Positions 57,101 through 64,000 of a DNA stretch of 64,000 bases are shown here, piece after piece. The notes beneath the pieces are model-generated. The model was not told where the DNA came from. It made no database searches and saw only the letters and a list, made by a program, of their open reading frames with translations. This DNA is from Apostichopus japonicus (Eukaryota > Echinodermata > Holothuroidea > Aspidochirotida > Stichopodidae), in the NCBI RefSeq assembly GCF_037975245.1, contig NC_092566.1, positions 15,355,001 through 15,419,000 on the forward strand, in the 5' to 3' direction. A program made the translations under genes and the position numbers. Within the stretch, counting starts at the first letter, position 1; every line of letters starts with the position of its first letter.

Positions 57101-60100
57101 AGAGGGAGAGATAAGTTTCGGGGGGTTAGCACAGAATAAAGTCAGGTTGGACCCAGGTTTTGTCAAAAATTCTTCAAAATTGTCTCAAAAGTTGCAAAAA
57201 CATATTAGTACCATTTTGCATCTAATAACCCTCCTTTTTACCAAAATTTACTCAGGTGGATAGGATTTCTCCCCCCTTTAACCTTTCTCATGACGACTTC
57301 AAATCTTATCCCTCCACCCCCCCCCCCTCCTCCTCCCTTCTTTCATGCATGGGACATTGTATTAGCAATTTAGTCGAGTGAATCTGATGGCCGGAAGGTT
57401 ATGAAACACAACCAGTTACACCACAGCACAGAGATTGAGGATAATTCAAACTAGGCAATCGTGCACTAGCAACGCAATTATGCAAAACAGCTTCCAGTTT
57501 TAGCCATCTTCTAAATAATTAGGCCCCAGAGCTCCTTGGCACAGCCAGCAAATTATCAGGTGAATACAGGTCTCAGGGCGAAATCTGGTATTTTTTAACA
57601 AAAACGAAAGAAAGAAATAAACTACTGCGTTAGAGATCATCGAACCCCCAACAGTTGGCCACAATGTGGTAGAAATGGATGAAATAATTCAGACCAAGTT
57701 GGGTTAAAGAAAGGTTTATAAATATTAATCATAAAACAGCCAGAGTGAATTCTTGTCAAATTCTTCCTATTTTCAAATTTTTAAAAAGAGACATTGGTTT
57801 TTGATAAAGTTCAATACCGATCATAAACAAACTAGAGTGATTTATTTCCAACTTATTTGAGCAAGAAATTGTCTGTTTTATTAACTAGGTCCACTTTCAT
57901 TTTTTGGTTCAGTTTAAGGTGACTTCATTTAAGGGGACACAAACCCAGCCATTATCTTTAAGTTATATAATAGAGATCTTATATAATAAAGAACAACTCC
58001 CCCATCAACACCCCCACCCCCCACCCCACCCAATCCAATCAGCTTAGAAAATTGTTTGTTCCGTTTGTGAGATATTATAGTCATAGGCGTAGGAGCCCAA
58101 GTTGGTTTGGGGGGTCTGTAACGACTTGCCCGAAAAATATTGCCAAAGTTTTCCGCGCACTCAACATGTTAATGTGCCTATCATATAGGCATGCAACGGT
58201 TATTACAACGCAGCCAATAACATACAATCATTTGCCGTGTTATTACCCTTCCATATTGGTTAGAATTATTGGGAAAGTCGTTACAATAATAATGATCATA
58301 ATAATATCAGTTTAACCATTGAAAAACACATTGCAAATTATTTTTCTTTCAGTAGGTGCCCGAAAAATTCTCAGCATATTGCCCAAATTTGCACCAAAAT
58401 TTTGGGTTGGTGGGGACTGCAAACATTTCAGCTCTCCCTTTGTTTTCTATTCATATATTCTCGGTACAGTGTTAGCATTGTTGACAATGAAACCAATGCA
58501 TATCAATATGTCCAGTAATCACAATCAATACCTTTAGATTTTATCATTTTATCAACTAAAAAACCTCCCAAAAATAAAAATAAAACGCCAAATCATGTGT
58601 GGCATATATGATGTCATATTTTAGACTCGATCAAATCGTTGAAAACTTGTGTTTGAAAAAACGCATGCAAATCTGTGATTTTCTCCCAACTTTCTTCTAA
58701 GTTGTTTAGGGAAGTTGTTCCATGTGACAGTTTATCTCTATCACAGAGACCAGTTAATGTTGTTTTGGGTTTTGTTTCTCCTTTGAGAAGCAGCAGTATG
58801 CAAGCACAGTAGAAGATCATTCTATTTTTTTATTAAGAGACACTCCCTTTAACCTCATATTTGCGGGTTAAAGGGGACGGCGACTAGCCTGAGGGCCGAT
58901 GGTTTAAAGGCATTGAAGACTCGCCCCAAGCCGCGTGCCGGAAATTAGGTCAGATAACCGTCATTAGACGTTTCTTTGTGTGCCAGTCTTCACTTTCTTT
59001 AATACATCAATCAAGTGGATCGCCTGTCGGCAGTTCTACAGCGTTATCTGGCAGTACCTCTTCATTATAACAAAAGCAAAAAAGAGTTGTTTCTGGAAAC
59101 CTAAACTGGGTGGAGGGGGGAGGGCTACTACTGTATATAAAGATAGCAATCATTGGTAAAAAGTCATTGGAAACCTGTGGCACCCTTGCCAATCAAAGTT
59201 GTACTTTTTTGTTACAATTTCTCCAGGGTTTGTAGACATGTCTTTGCAAAAATATAAAGACAAAATATTAATTGGCTCCAGGAGGGATAGCTTTGATGGT
59301 AATCATTCGTTTTTAAATTACATAATTTCACAACAGATGGCTAAAGGTGTTTTGCTAGTGGGGTATTAAAACCTTAGATTACTCTAAAAGCTGTTTTTCA
59401 AAATGACAAATGGGAGGAGGGGGGGAAGGGCAGGGGGAAGGGCGGGGGGAAGGGGGGTTCTGACTCGTCCACTAGTGAAGACTGATTTTCATCATCTGGA
59501 TGTTGTATGATAATTTGCAGAAACAAGTCAAACTACAAACCATAATTATATCATATAAAGCAAACATAATTATGTACTTTTTTACATAAGACAAATACTG
59601 GAAATAGTATTATTTTATCAAATCATATGTTGTGTATTGCTGTTTCGTTGTGTTAAAAATCTAAGTATCGGGCTAAACCATGTTCAGTTGTGGTAAAGCT
59701 TTAAAAATGGAATTTAAAATTTATTAGATATCTGCTCACCATGGAGACCCAACTATTAAAGACAATTTCATAGAAGGACATATTAAATGTCTGTCTGTAT
59801 TAATAATGTCAAAGGTAACTTGGGAGTATTTTGCAACGGTTTTGCCTCTATGGCTTTTCCTTAAAAGCTGATTGTGGATAAGGGAGACCCATAAATAACA
59901 AATCAACTATCCATTCAATATGAAATTATCAATTCATTCATGTTTGTTGGATTCCTTTGACCGCTCATTGCCAACTAAGAAAATTTCAAAGGCAGAGCAA
60001 AATGTCTGTGTGCATTGAGAATGTCAGAAGTCACACCAGTATATACAGAAGCACAGTCTGATAAGTTATCTACAGTATGTGCACTATAAAAAAAAAACCA

Positions 60101-63100
60101 GCATCATCCAACCTGTACGAAAAATTCAGGGAGAATTTGCAACGCTTTTGTCTCCATGGGATTTCCTAAAAACTTACAACTGGGAATGCAGGAGAAAAAA
60201 AAAAAAACAATCAATTCATTCCTATTTATGGAAATGATATTGGTTTGATTTACCTTTTTGTTTTATCGCTATATTTTCTGAATGCAGATAGCAGTATATC
60301 AAGTCGTATGCAAGCAACTTAGAAGCCTAAATGCCATTTTCTGTTCTCTACGTAACCTACCCTCACTCTTCCCCCTTCCCTTACCCCTCTCAATCAATCA
60401 ATCAGAAGACATTTATATAGCGCCAAAATCAAAAACAATTGTTCAAAGGCGCTAGTACCATAGGGTGTACAGCTCAGTGCAAAGTGTGCACAATTCCATC
60501 AATCTCTCCTGGGGCACCACAGTGCACCACAACCATGTGTCCCTTGGTGGAATTCCCATAGGGTGCAGCCACAAACTGGCGCACGCAACTATATTTACAA
60601 GTTACCTCGCAAGTCCCCATTTATACACCTGGGTGAAGAGAATGGAGATAAAGTGCCTTGCCCTAGGACACAATGATCTGGCCAGAGCTTGAACCTGTAA
60701 TCCTTAGACCACAAGTCCACTGCCTTAACCACTTGACCACAACGCCCCCTCTCCCACTCACCATACTGTATGTGATGAGCAGTATACATAAAGTTGGAGA
60801 ACAAACGAAACCTGTATAATTGGCTCTTCATCAGCCCCAATACGTACGTCACCATTTGTCATCCATGGCTGGGTTATGTAGTTCATGGAGTACATGCTAC
60901 TGTAAGCAGGGTGTGGGAGCCGGGGAGCCGCAGGGGGCACGTGCCCCCCCCCCCCACTTTTTCCAAGATAGTAAATGTGCACTACTGGCAAATAAAATGA
61001 ACCCCATTGATGAAGAACTGTTTTTTTGTGGATATCTTAAGCCTTTGTTAATTTTAAATAGAGTCACATGCACCATTATAGTATTGATAGCATACTAACA
61101 CATCATATATATTTATAGCATAACAAGTGGTGCTTGTGGAATGAGAAAGTGCCCCTCTGATGTTGTGCCCCCCACTTTTTGGAAGCTTCCTACCCCCCTG
61201 ACTGTAAGGCTGACAACACTGAGAGAGACTGCATGGTAATTGGGAAGCGTTAATAAGCTAGTAGGAAGGGTTAAAGCATGCTGCAAATAAGGTGACATTT
61301 AACAAGCTGTGGTGATAAATGTTTTGTGAGAAGAGTTCTTCCAACAGCCTCTTCACACATGCACAAAGCCAGACCCTTGCCAAGTAGCAGAAGTTCTGTT
61401 TCCTTAAAATATAACAGAAATTTTTACATAATTTTCACATAAGCTAATTTGTAGTACGGTATTTCAGTGGTACAAGTGTCATTCTTGGCGTGAAGAGGTG
61501 TCCTCACTTGCAGAGAAGGACCTTCCCTGGCTTTCTCCTTCAGTGTGTGAGGAAAGAAATTTGTATAAAATCACATGTGTGGTTGTTGATCTGTAGCATG
61601 CCCATAGGTGTAGGAGCCCAATTTGATTTGGGGGGGGGGGGGGGGCTGTTACGACTTTCCCGAAAAATATAACCAACATTTTTTGCCACTCCATGCACAT
61701 TCAAAATTTTAATGTGCATATCATATAGGCATGCATTGGTTACTACATCGCATATCAATAACATAATATCATTTGCCGTGTTATTACACTTCTATATTGG
61801 TTATAATTATTGGGGAAGTCGTTACAATAATAATGATAATAAAAATATACGTTTAACCATTGAAAAGCACACAAATTTATTTTTCTTCAGTAGGTGCCCA
61901 AAAAATTCTCAAAAATATTTAGTTGGGGGGCTGCAGCCCCCCAGCCCCCCCCCCCGCCTCCTATGCCTATGAGCATGCCTCATCATCTGATTAGGAAAAC
62001 AAACGTTTGCACCAGTTTAATAGGACTATGTCGTACCAAACGCCAAGGGTTATTGTTTGTATGTACAAAGAAATGTCAGAATTTTTATACATCCGTGGTT
62101 TCTATTTCATCTGTTTCAAATTGCGAGTTTTTCGGGAACTTCTTTCCATCAATTAATAGAAATCTGTGAGATACTTAAAACATTTCTCTGCTTCCGTGTT
62201 TTAGGCCCCCTTCTCACGTGATTTGCGGAAAATTCTTTTGTCACACCAGAAAGCAGACGAGAATAACCAGAAAAAGAAGCCTTTAATTTCAGTAATATTA
62301 TAACATTGACTGAATATGGTAGATTACTCTGATGGTCACATTGATCCAAGTTGACCATTTAACGAGTCACGGATCTGAAATCAAAGCAACGTACCTCCAT
62401 CTTACTGTACCCATAGCAATATTATATGCAAAGTGAGAGCATTGTGGTTGAGTGGTTCAGGCAGTGGACTTATAATCTAATCATTACAAGCAGTGGACTG
62501 ATAATTGCAGGGTTACGTCCTGGCCAGATCATTAAATGTTGTGTCCTTAGGGGTAAGTCACTTAATCACCATCCCATCTCTTCAGCCAGGTGTATAAATT
62601 GGGGGACCTGCAAGGTAACGTGTGAAATATCCTGTATTTGCGCACAACGCTTTATGACTGGAACCCTAAGGGGGGAGTCCTACAGGGGACACGTAGTTGT
62701 GGTGCATCAAAGTGAAGAGACTGCTTGAATTGTGCATATAAATACTAGGGTGTGTGGCTTTGACAAGTTTCCCACGACAAGGGGTTTATAATAAAGTGTT
62801 GTAATGCCATGTGCGAAAGCCTTGGCCGTGATATAAGACTGTAAACGTTCAACTTTAACATTTAATAGTGGGCAAAGTAGTATATATATATAAGTGTAAA
62901 TATACATAAAAAAGTCTTTGTACTGTATGTACAGACAACCATAGCGTTATATAAGAGACAATGTCCACTGCCTTTGAGACTTCTACGTATAAATGTTGAA
63001 CACTAAGTTATTCCCAGAAAACGGAGGAAACCATAGATCAAGTCATCATTGCTGCTGTTTTGTGCACCAAGAAACGTCTCATGCCGGTAATCTGACCTAG

Positions 63101-63791
63101 TTTCAAATGAGGTGTAACAGAAGTGTTAGACACCACCATCGATCCCAGAAAATACACACTCGGCCTGCTACCGTCGGTAATTAGACACTAGTGTACAGTC
63201 AATACATACTGCTATGGTCACTACCCACAGCACAGTGTGCATAGCAGCGATGGACATCTCAGGTCTAGATGAAAGATAACAAGGTGTCACATTTCATTAC
63301 AGTCTGCATTTTGTAGCGACAAGAAGAAAACTTCACTTGCAAGCAACGGAAATGAACTTTTCCAGAGCGCGGCACGCCGTTTGGGGCGAGTCTTCAATGC
63401 CTTTAAATGTTGTCGTCCTTGCGGAACGTTCTTGTGTCTGTATCATTTGAGTTGACCTGGCAATTTACAAGAAGAGTACAACCTGATTCAATCAAGAAAC
63501 ATCCTCTCACTCCTGAGAATAGTTTCTGATCGTCTTGTCGAGACGTTACGTCCTATAGAAATTCAGGGTTCCTTTTCCCAAGAATGTCATATTTAAGGGG
63601 GCAAGGTCAATTTATGTCAAATGTCCCATTACTTGGGAGCACCATTCATTAAATAATTAATGAACATTTTACACTTTTATCTTTTTTTGTCTTTTTTTTT
63701 TGTGTATAGGTTAATGCAAGCTGCCTGCGATGTAGCATTCCCTTACCTCCATGAACGGAAAGCATTTGGAAAACCAATTGGAGAGTTCCAG
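37756..63791 (+). CDS. IVD: Isovaleryl-CoA dehydrogenase, mitochondrial; exons 1-9, 3' end outside the window
   Basis: Flavoprotein of the acyl-CoA dehydrogenase family; it oxidises isovaleryl-CoA to 3-methylcrotonyl-CoA in the mitochondrial matrix (leucine breakdown) and passes electrons to ETF. Exons: 37756-37917, 47081-47170, 48014-48065, 49188-49357, 50711-50804, 52905-53038, 54544-54640, 55155-55248, 63710-63791. All join in frame to 325 codons; vertebrate IVD is about 425 residues, so roughly 100 residues lie beyond the edge. Residues 1-30 are basic with no acidic residue (matrix-targeting type). The acyl-CoA dehydrogenase signature [13 protein letters not shown] is at 169-181, the flavin-contact WITNGPDAD is in exon 6, and [10 protein letters not shown] (283-292) carries Glu288, the position of the catalytic base that IVD has in place of the usual family glutamate. 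All introns are GT-AG except intron 7 (GC-AG). Identification is firm. Confidence 0.95.
38328..38780 (-). pseudogene. C-terminal part of the LINE reverse transcriptase
   Basis: This is the segment starting [16 protein letters not shown] and containing [13 protein letters not shown] and [20 protein letters not shown], the usual C-terminal thumb/tail region of CR1/Jockey-type proteins. It is separated from the rest by the inserted element. Confidence 0.85.
38794..40379. mobile_element. hAT-like element inserted in the LINE (composite, 1.6 kb)
   Basis: Left end GATAGGTGTACG, right end CGTACGCCTATG, an inverted repeat of 12 bp with two mismatches. The flanking duplication TATAAAGC is at 38786-38793 and 40380-40387 (8 bp, exact). 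It is enlarged by a second element at 39360-39988. No transposase is visible. Confidence 0.88.
39360..39988. mobile_element. hAT-like element nested inside the previous one
   Basis: Ends CAAGGGCGGCAGAAGC and GGTTCCGCCGCCCTTG are inverted repeats; the exact 8-bp duplication GTCCAGGT is at 39352-39359 and 39989-39996. The interior from 39398 is about 90% alike to 9972-10600. Confidence 0.85.
40669..41946 (-). pseudogene. Reverse transcriptase ORF fragment with FADY active site
   Basis: This is the open segment of 425 codons of the CR1-like LINE carrying the fingers/palm motifs. The second catalytic aspartate of the [FY]ADD box is Tyr. The frame resumes directly after the TAA ([13 protein letters not shown]), so the TAA is a nonsense change and not a natural end. 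Confidence 0.85.
42040..42130. repeat. Dispersed repeat in IVD intron 1, inverted match at 22600-22690
   Basis: Same words as reverse complement; GATCCTCCTGCAAGCAGGAA forms the outer edge and is partly self-complementary. Confidence 0.75.
42935..44464. mobile_element. hAT-like element, CGTAGCCAGG family (1.5 kb, IVD intron 1)
   Basis: Ends CAGCGACGTAGCCAGG and CCTGGCTACGTCCCTG are inverted repeats. Flanks are similar (TCTTGGAA / TCTTTGGAA) but not identical. The core block is at 43010-43115. No transposase frame is seen in the 1.5 kb. Confidence 0.75.
44465..46587. other. IVD intron 1, unassigned part
   Basis: AT-rich intron sequence with a (TTAA)n run near 45545-45570 and many scattered GTACAGTA words; no coding signal. 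Confidence 0.6.
46588..46915 (+). mobile_element. tRNA-derived SINE (GTGTATAAATGGGGA type) in IVD intron 1
   Basis: tRNA-like head (GTGGTCATGTGGTTTAAGGC, GGTTTGAATCC), a central block TTGTGTCCTTGGTCAAGGCA, CACCCAGGTGTATAAATGGG and a tail ending in short TTATTA/CAATAT repeats. Further copies are at 60385-60755 and 62440-62690. Confidence 0.8.
47081..47170 (+). CDS. IVD: IVD exon 2
   Basis: This exon codes residues 55-84 ([20 protein letters not shown] and onward), N-terminal helical domain. Acceptor ATTCCAG, donor GTAAAC, phase 0 at both ends. Confidence 0.9.
48014..48065 (+). CDS. IVD: IVD exon 3
   Basis: This short exon of 52 nt codes [17 protein letters not shown] plus one base. Acceptor TTTATTAG, donor G|GTAAGT. 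Confidence 0.9.
48171..48360. repeat. Tandem duplication of about 95 bp in IVD intron 3
   Basis: TTCTAATGCTAATACCAC, TATACTGTCCTC, CATGCT and AAGCACTCGTACTG occur twice in the same order. Confidence 0.85.
48440..48775. mobile_element. hAT-like element, CAGGGATGTGCC family (IVD intron 3)
   Basis: Ends CAGGGATGTGCC and GGCCACATCCCTG; the flanks share CACTG. The interior mirrors 15606-16116 in gene A (GCCCAGCACT, GATCAGTATACCCGGCACTC). Confidence 0.8.
49188..49357 (+). CDS. IVD: IVD exon 4
   Basis: This exon codes residues 102-158, including [20 protein letters not shown], a segment typical of IVD. Acceptor TTGCAG, donor GTATCC, ends in phase 0. Confidence 0.92.
49732..49810. repeat. (AT)n array in IVD intron 4
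   Basis: About 78 bp of TA dinucleotides. Confidence 0.97.
50370..50516. repeat. Tandem duplication in IVD intron 4
   Basis: AATCAGTAGGCTCATTA, GAGCAGAATTCT and GACATTTTTAACC occur twice, about 88 bp apart. Confidence 0.85.
50711..50804 (+). CDS. IVD: IVD exon 5 (acyl-CoA dehydrogenase signature)
   Basis: This exon codes [20 protein letters not shown] and the following residues; the signature [13 protein letters not shown] is complete. Acceptor TTCACAG, donor G|GTAAGG, phase 1. Confidence 0.93.
50930..51240. repeat. GATA/GACA tetranucleotide array (IVD intron 5)
   Basis: Mixed GATA and GACA units with some GTTA and CATA interruptions over about 310 bp. Confidence 0.97.
52464..52691. repeat. 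Second GATA/GACA array (IVD intron 5)
   Basis: About 225 bp of the same unit mix, 1.2 kb from the first array in the same intron and on the same strand. Confidence 0.97.
52905..53038 (+). CDS. IVD: IVD exon 6 (flavin-binding strand region)
   Basis: This exon codes residues 190-234 with [20 protein letters not shown], then YAKTD and a C-terminal TFLIEK. Acceptor TTTCAG, donor GTATCG, phase 0. Confidence 0.93.
54243..54284 (-). ncRNA. Second hammerhead-like motif (IVD intron 6)
   Basis: Same sequence block as at 25201-25242 on the minus strand, with a longer stem (GATCCTGCTAGGATC) but CTTC instead of CGTC at the presumed cleavage triplet. No Penelope coding sequence is nearby. Confidence 0.4.
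54412..54545 (+). repeat. 67-bp tandem duplication across the IVD intron 6 acceptor
   Basis: Two copies, 54412-54478 and 54479-54545, each contain the CCAACAG acceptor and the first exon bases GGCATGGAGGG. Use of the upstream acceptor (exon from 54477) would insert 67 nt and shift the frame. Confidence 0.9.
54544..54640 (+). CDS. IVD: IVD exon 7 (GC donor)
   Basis: This exon codes [20 protein letters not shown] and on to CKVP. The frame is preserved only if it ends at CCAG|GCAAGT, a GC-AG donor. A second copy of the acceptor lies 67 bp upstream. Confidence 0.9.
54641..55154 (+). other. IVD intron 7, GC-AG type
   Basis: The intron starts GCAAGT and ends CTTGCAG. The nearby GT at 54645 would shift the frame, so GC is the supported donor; the rest of the donor matches the consensus fully. 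Confidence 0.85.
55155..55248 (+). CDS. IVD: IVD exon 8 (catalytic glutamate)
   Basis: This exon codes residues 267-297 plus two bases of codon 298, including [11 protein letters not shown] with the presumed catalytic Glu288. Acceptor TTGCAG, donor GG|GTAAAA. Confidence 0.92.
55249..58081. other. IVD intron 8, first part
   Basis: No coding signal; C runs near 57320 and 58010. No element with readable ends recognised. Confidence 0.6.
58082..58425. mobile_element. Right-truncated copy of the CATAGGCGTAGG element
   Basis: The left end CATAGGCGTAGGAGCCCAA and interior (CGACTTGCCCGAAAAATA, GTGTTATTACCCTTCCATAT) match 61603-61971; the right terminus is missing. Confidence 0.75.
58866..59005. repeat. 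Dispersed repeat, inverted partner of 63045-63412
   Basis: AAAGGCATTGAAGACTCGCC followed by CGTGCCGG and AATTAGGTCAGATAACCG; both words occur as reverse complement at the other locus, with about 250 bp more between them there. Confidence 0.8.
59006..60384. other. IVD intron 8, middle part
   Basis: No coding signal. G-rich patch at 59411-59458 (GGAGGAGGGGGG and GGGGGAAGGG steps). Confidence 0.6.
60385..60755 (-). mobile_element. Copy of the GTGTATAAATGGGGA SINE (IVD intron 8)
   Basis: On the minus strand it runs from TGTGGTCAAGTGGTTAAGGC through TCCTAGGGCAAGGCACTTTA and CACCCAGGTGTATAAATGGG to GCGCTATATAAATGTCTTCT, with an (AATC)n tail. Confidence 0.8.
61603..61971. mobile_element. hAT-like element in IVD intron 8
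   Basis: Ends CATAGGTGTAGGAG and CTCCTATGCCTATG; exact 8-bp duplication AGCATGCC at 61595-61602 and 61972-61979. The size is 369 bp with G- and C-runs near the ends. Confidence 0.92.
62440..62690 (+). mobile_element. Copy of the GTGTATAAATGGGGA SINE (IVD intron 8), diverged
   Basis: ATTGTGGTTGAGTGGTTCAG, a partly duplicated head (GCAGTGGACT twice), CCTGGCCAGATCATT and CAGGTGTATAAATTGGGGG. Confidence 0.7.
63045..63412. repeat. Dispersed repeat, longer inverted partner of 58866-59005
   Basis: Runs from GCACCAAGAAACGTCTCATG, CCGGTAATCTGACCTA to GCGGCACGCCG and GGGGCGAGTCTTCAATGCCT. The copy at 58866 appears to be an internally deleted form. Confidence 0.75.
63710..63791 (+). CDS. IVD: IVD exon 9
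   Basis: This exon codes residues 298-325 ([20 protein letters not shown] and onward, ending EFQ). A strong T tract precedes GTGTATAG at the acceptor; donor GTATGA. Later exons are outside the window. Confidence 0.92.
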
Positions 63792-64000
63792 GTATGAATT
63801 GATTTAACCATGTGTAACCTTTCATTTTTGTCTCGTCTTGTGTATGTCTGAGATCATCAAAGTTTTTGAATCTCCTCAGAAAAGCTTGAATGTGAAATGA
63901 TGCTAAATCTTTGCCTTCTCAGGAAAGTGACCTAGTTAGGGAAGGGGGGGGGTGGGGAAAGGGACGTTGGGGAAGTGGCATAAGTGTGTGGAAAGTAGGA

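Overview
The window is animal nuclear DNA: AT-rich, intron-rich and dense in repeats. The peptide genes, the repeat types (tRNA-derived SINEs, short hAT-like elements with G/C tracts, a Penelope-like element, a CR1-like LINE) and the gene structure suggest a marine deuterostome invertebrate. I favour an echinoderm, probably a sea cucumber. That is inference; no marker in the window settles it.

Region 1-14 kb has no supportable gene. It holds short terminal-inverted-repeat elements, LINE fragments, microsatellites and a 2.2 kb foldback structure (12233-14413). Region 14.8-34.4 kb holds the most interesting content: three two-exon genes (A on the minus strand at 14814-16899, B on the plus strand at 22196-24246, C on the plus strand at 32318-34256) encoding small, secreted, histidine-rich precursors that I do not recognise as a named family. 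All three have one exon coding for a signal peptide, a phase-1 intron of 1.5-1.7 kb, an E-D-E motif soon after the signal peptide and a basic/aromatic/His segment. A and B also share an acidic spacer ending in [ST]PEE[RK], followed by a 17-18 residue amphipathic helix ending in Gly-Lys at the stop codon. This looks like a precursor layout for C-amidated, His-rich, probably antimicrobial peptides. A carries one such unit and B two. In C the corresponding unit is out of frame.

Region 37.7-63.8 kb is the 5' three quarters of a mitochondrial isovaleryl-CoA dehydrogenase gene (IVD, leucine catabolism). Nine exons code 325 residues and the gene runs off the right edge. Intron 7 is a GC-AG intron, and the acceptor of exon 7 lies in a 67-bp tandem duplication. 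Introns 1 (9.2 kb) and 8 (8.5 kb) are filled with repeats. Intron 1 contains a dead CR1-like LINE broken by a hAT-like element, which is itself broken by another hAT-like element, each with a readable 8-bp target-site duplication.

The peptide genes and IVD are adjacent, but nothing in the sequence links them functionally. Much of the mobile DNA belongs to several related hAT-like families whose G and C runs explain most homopolymer tracts in the window.
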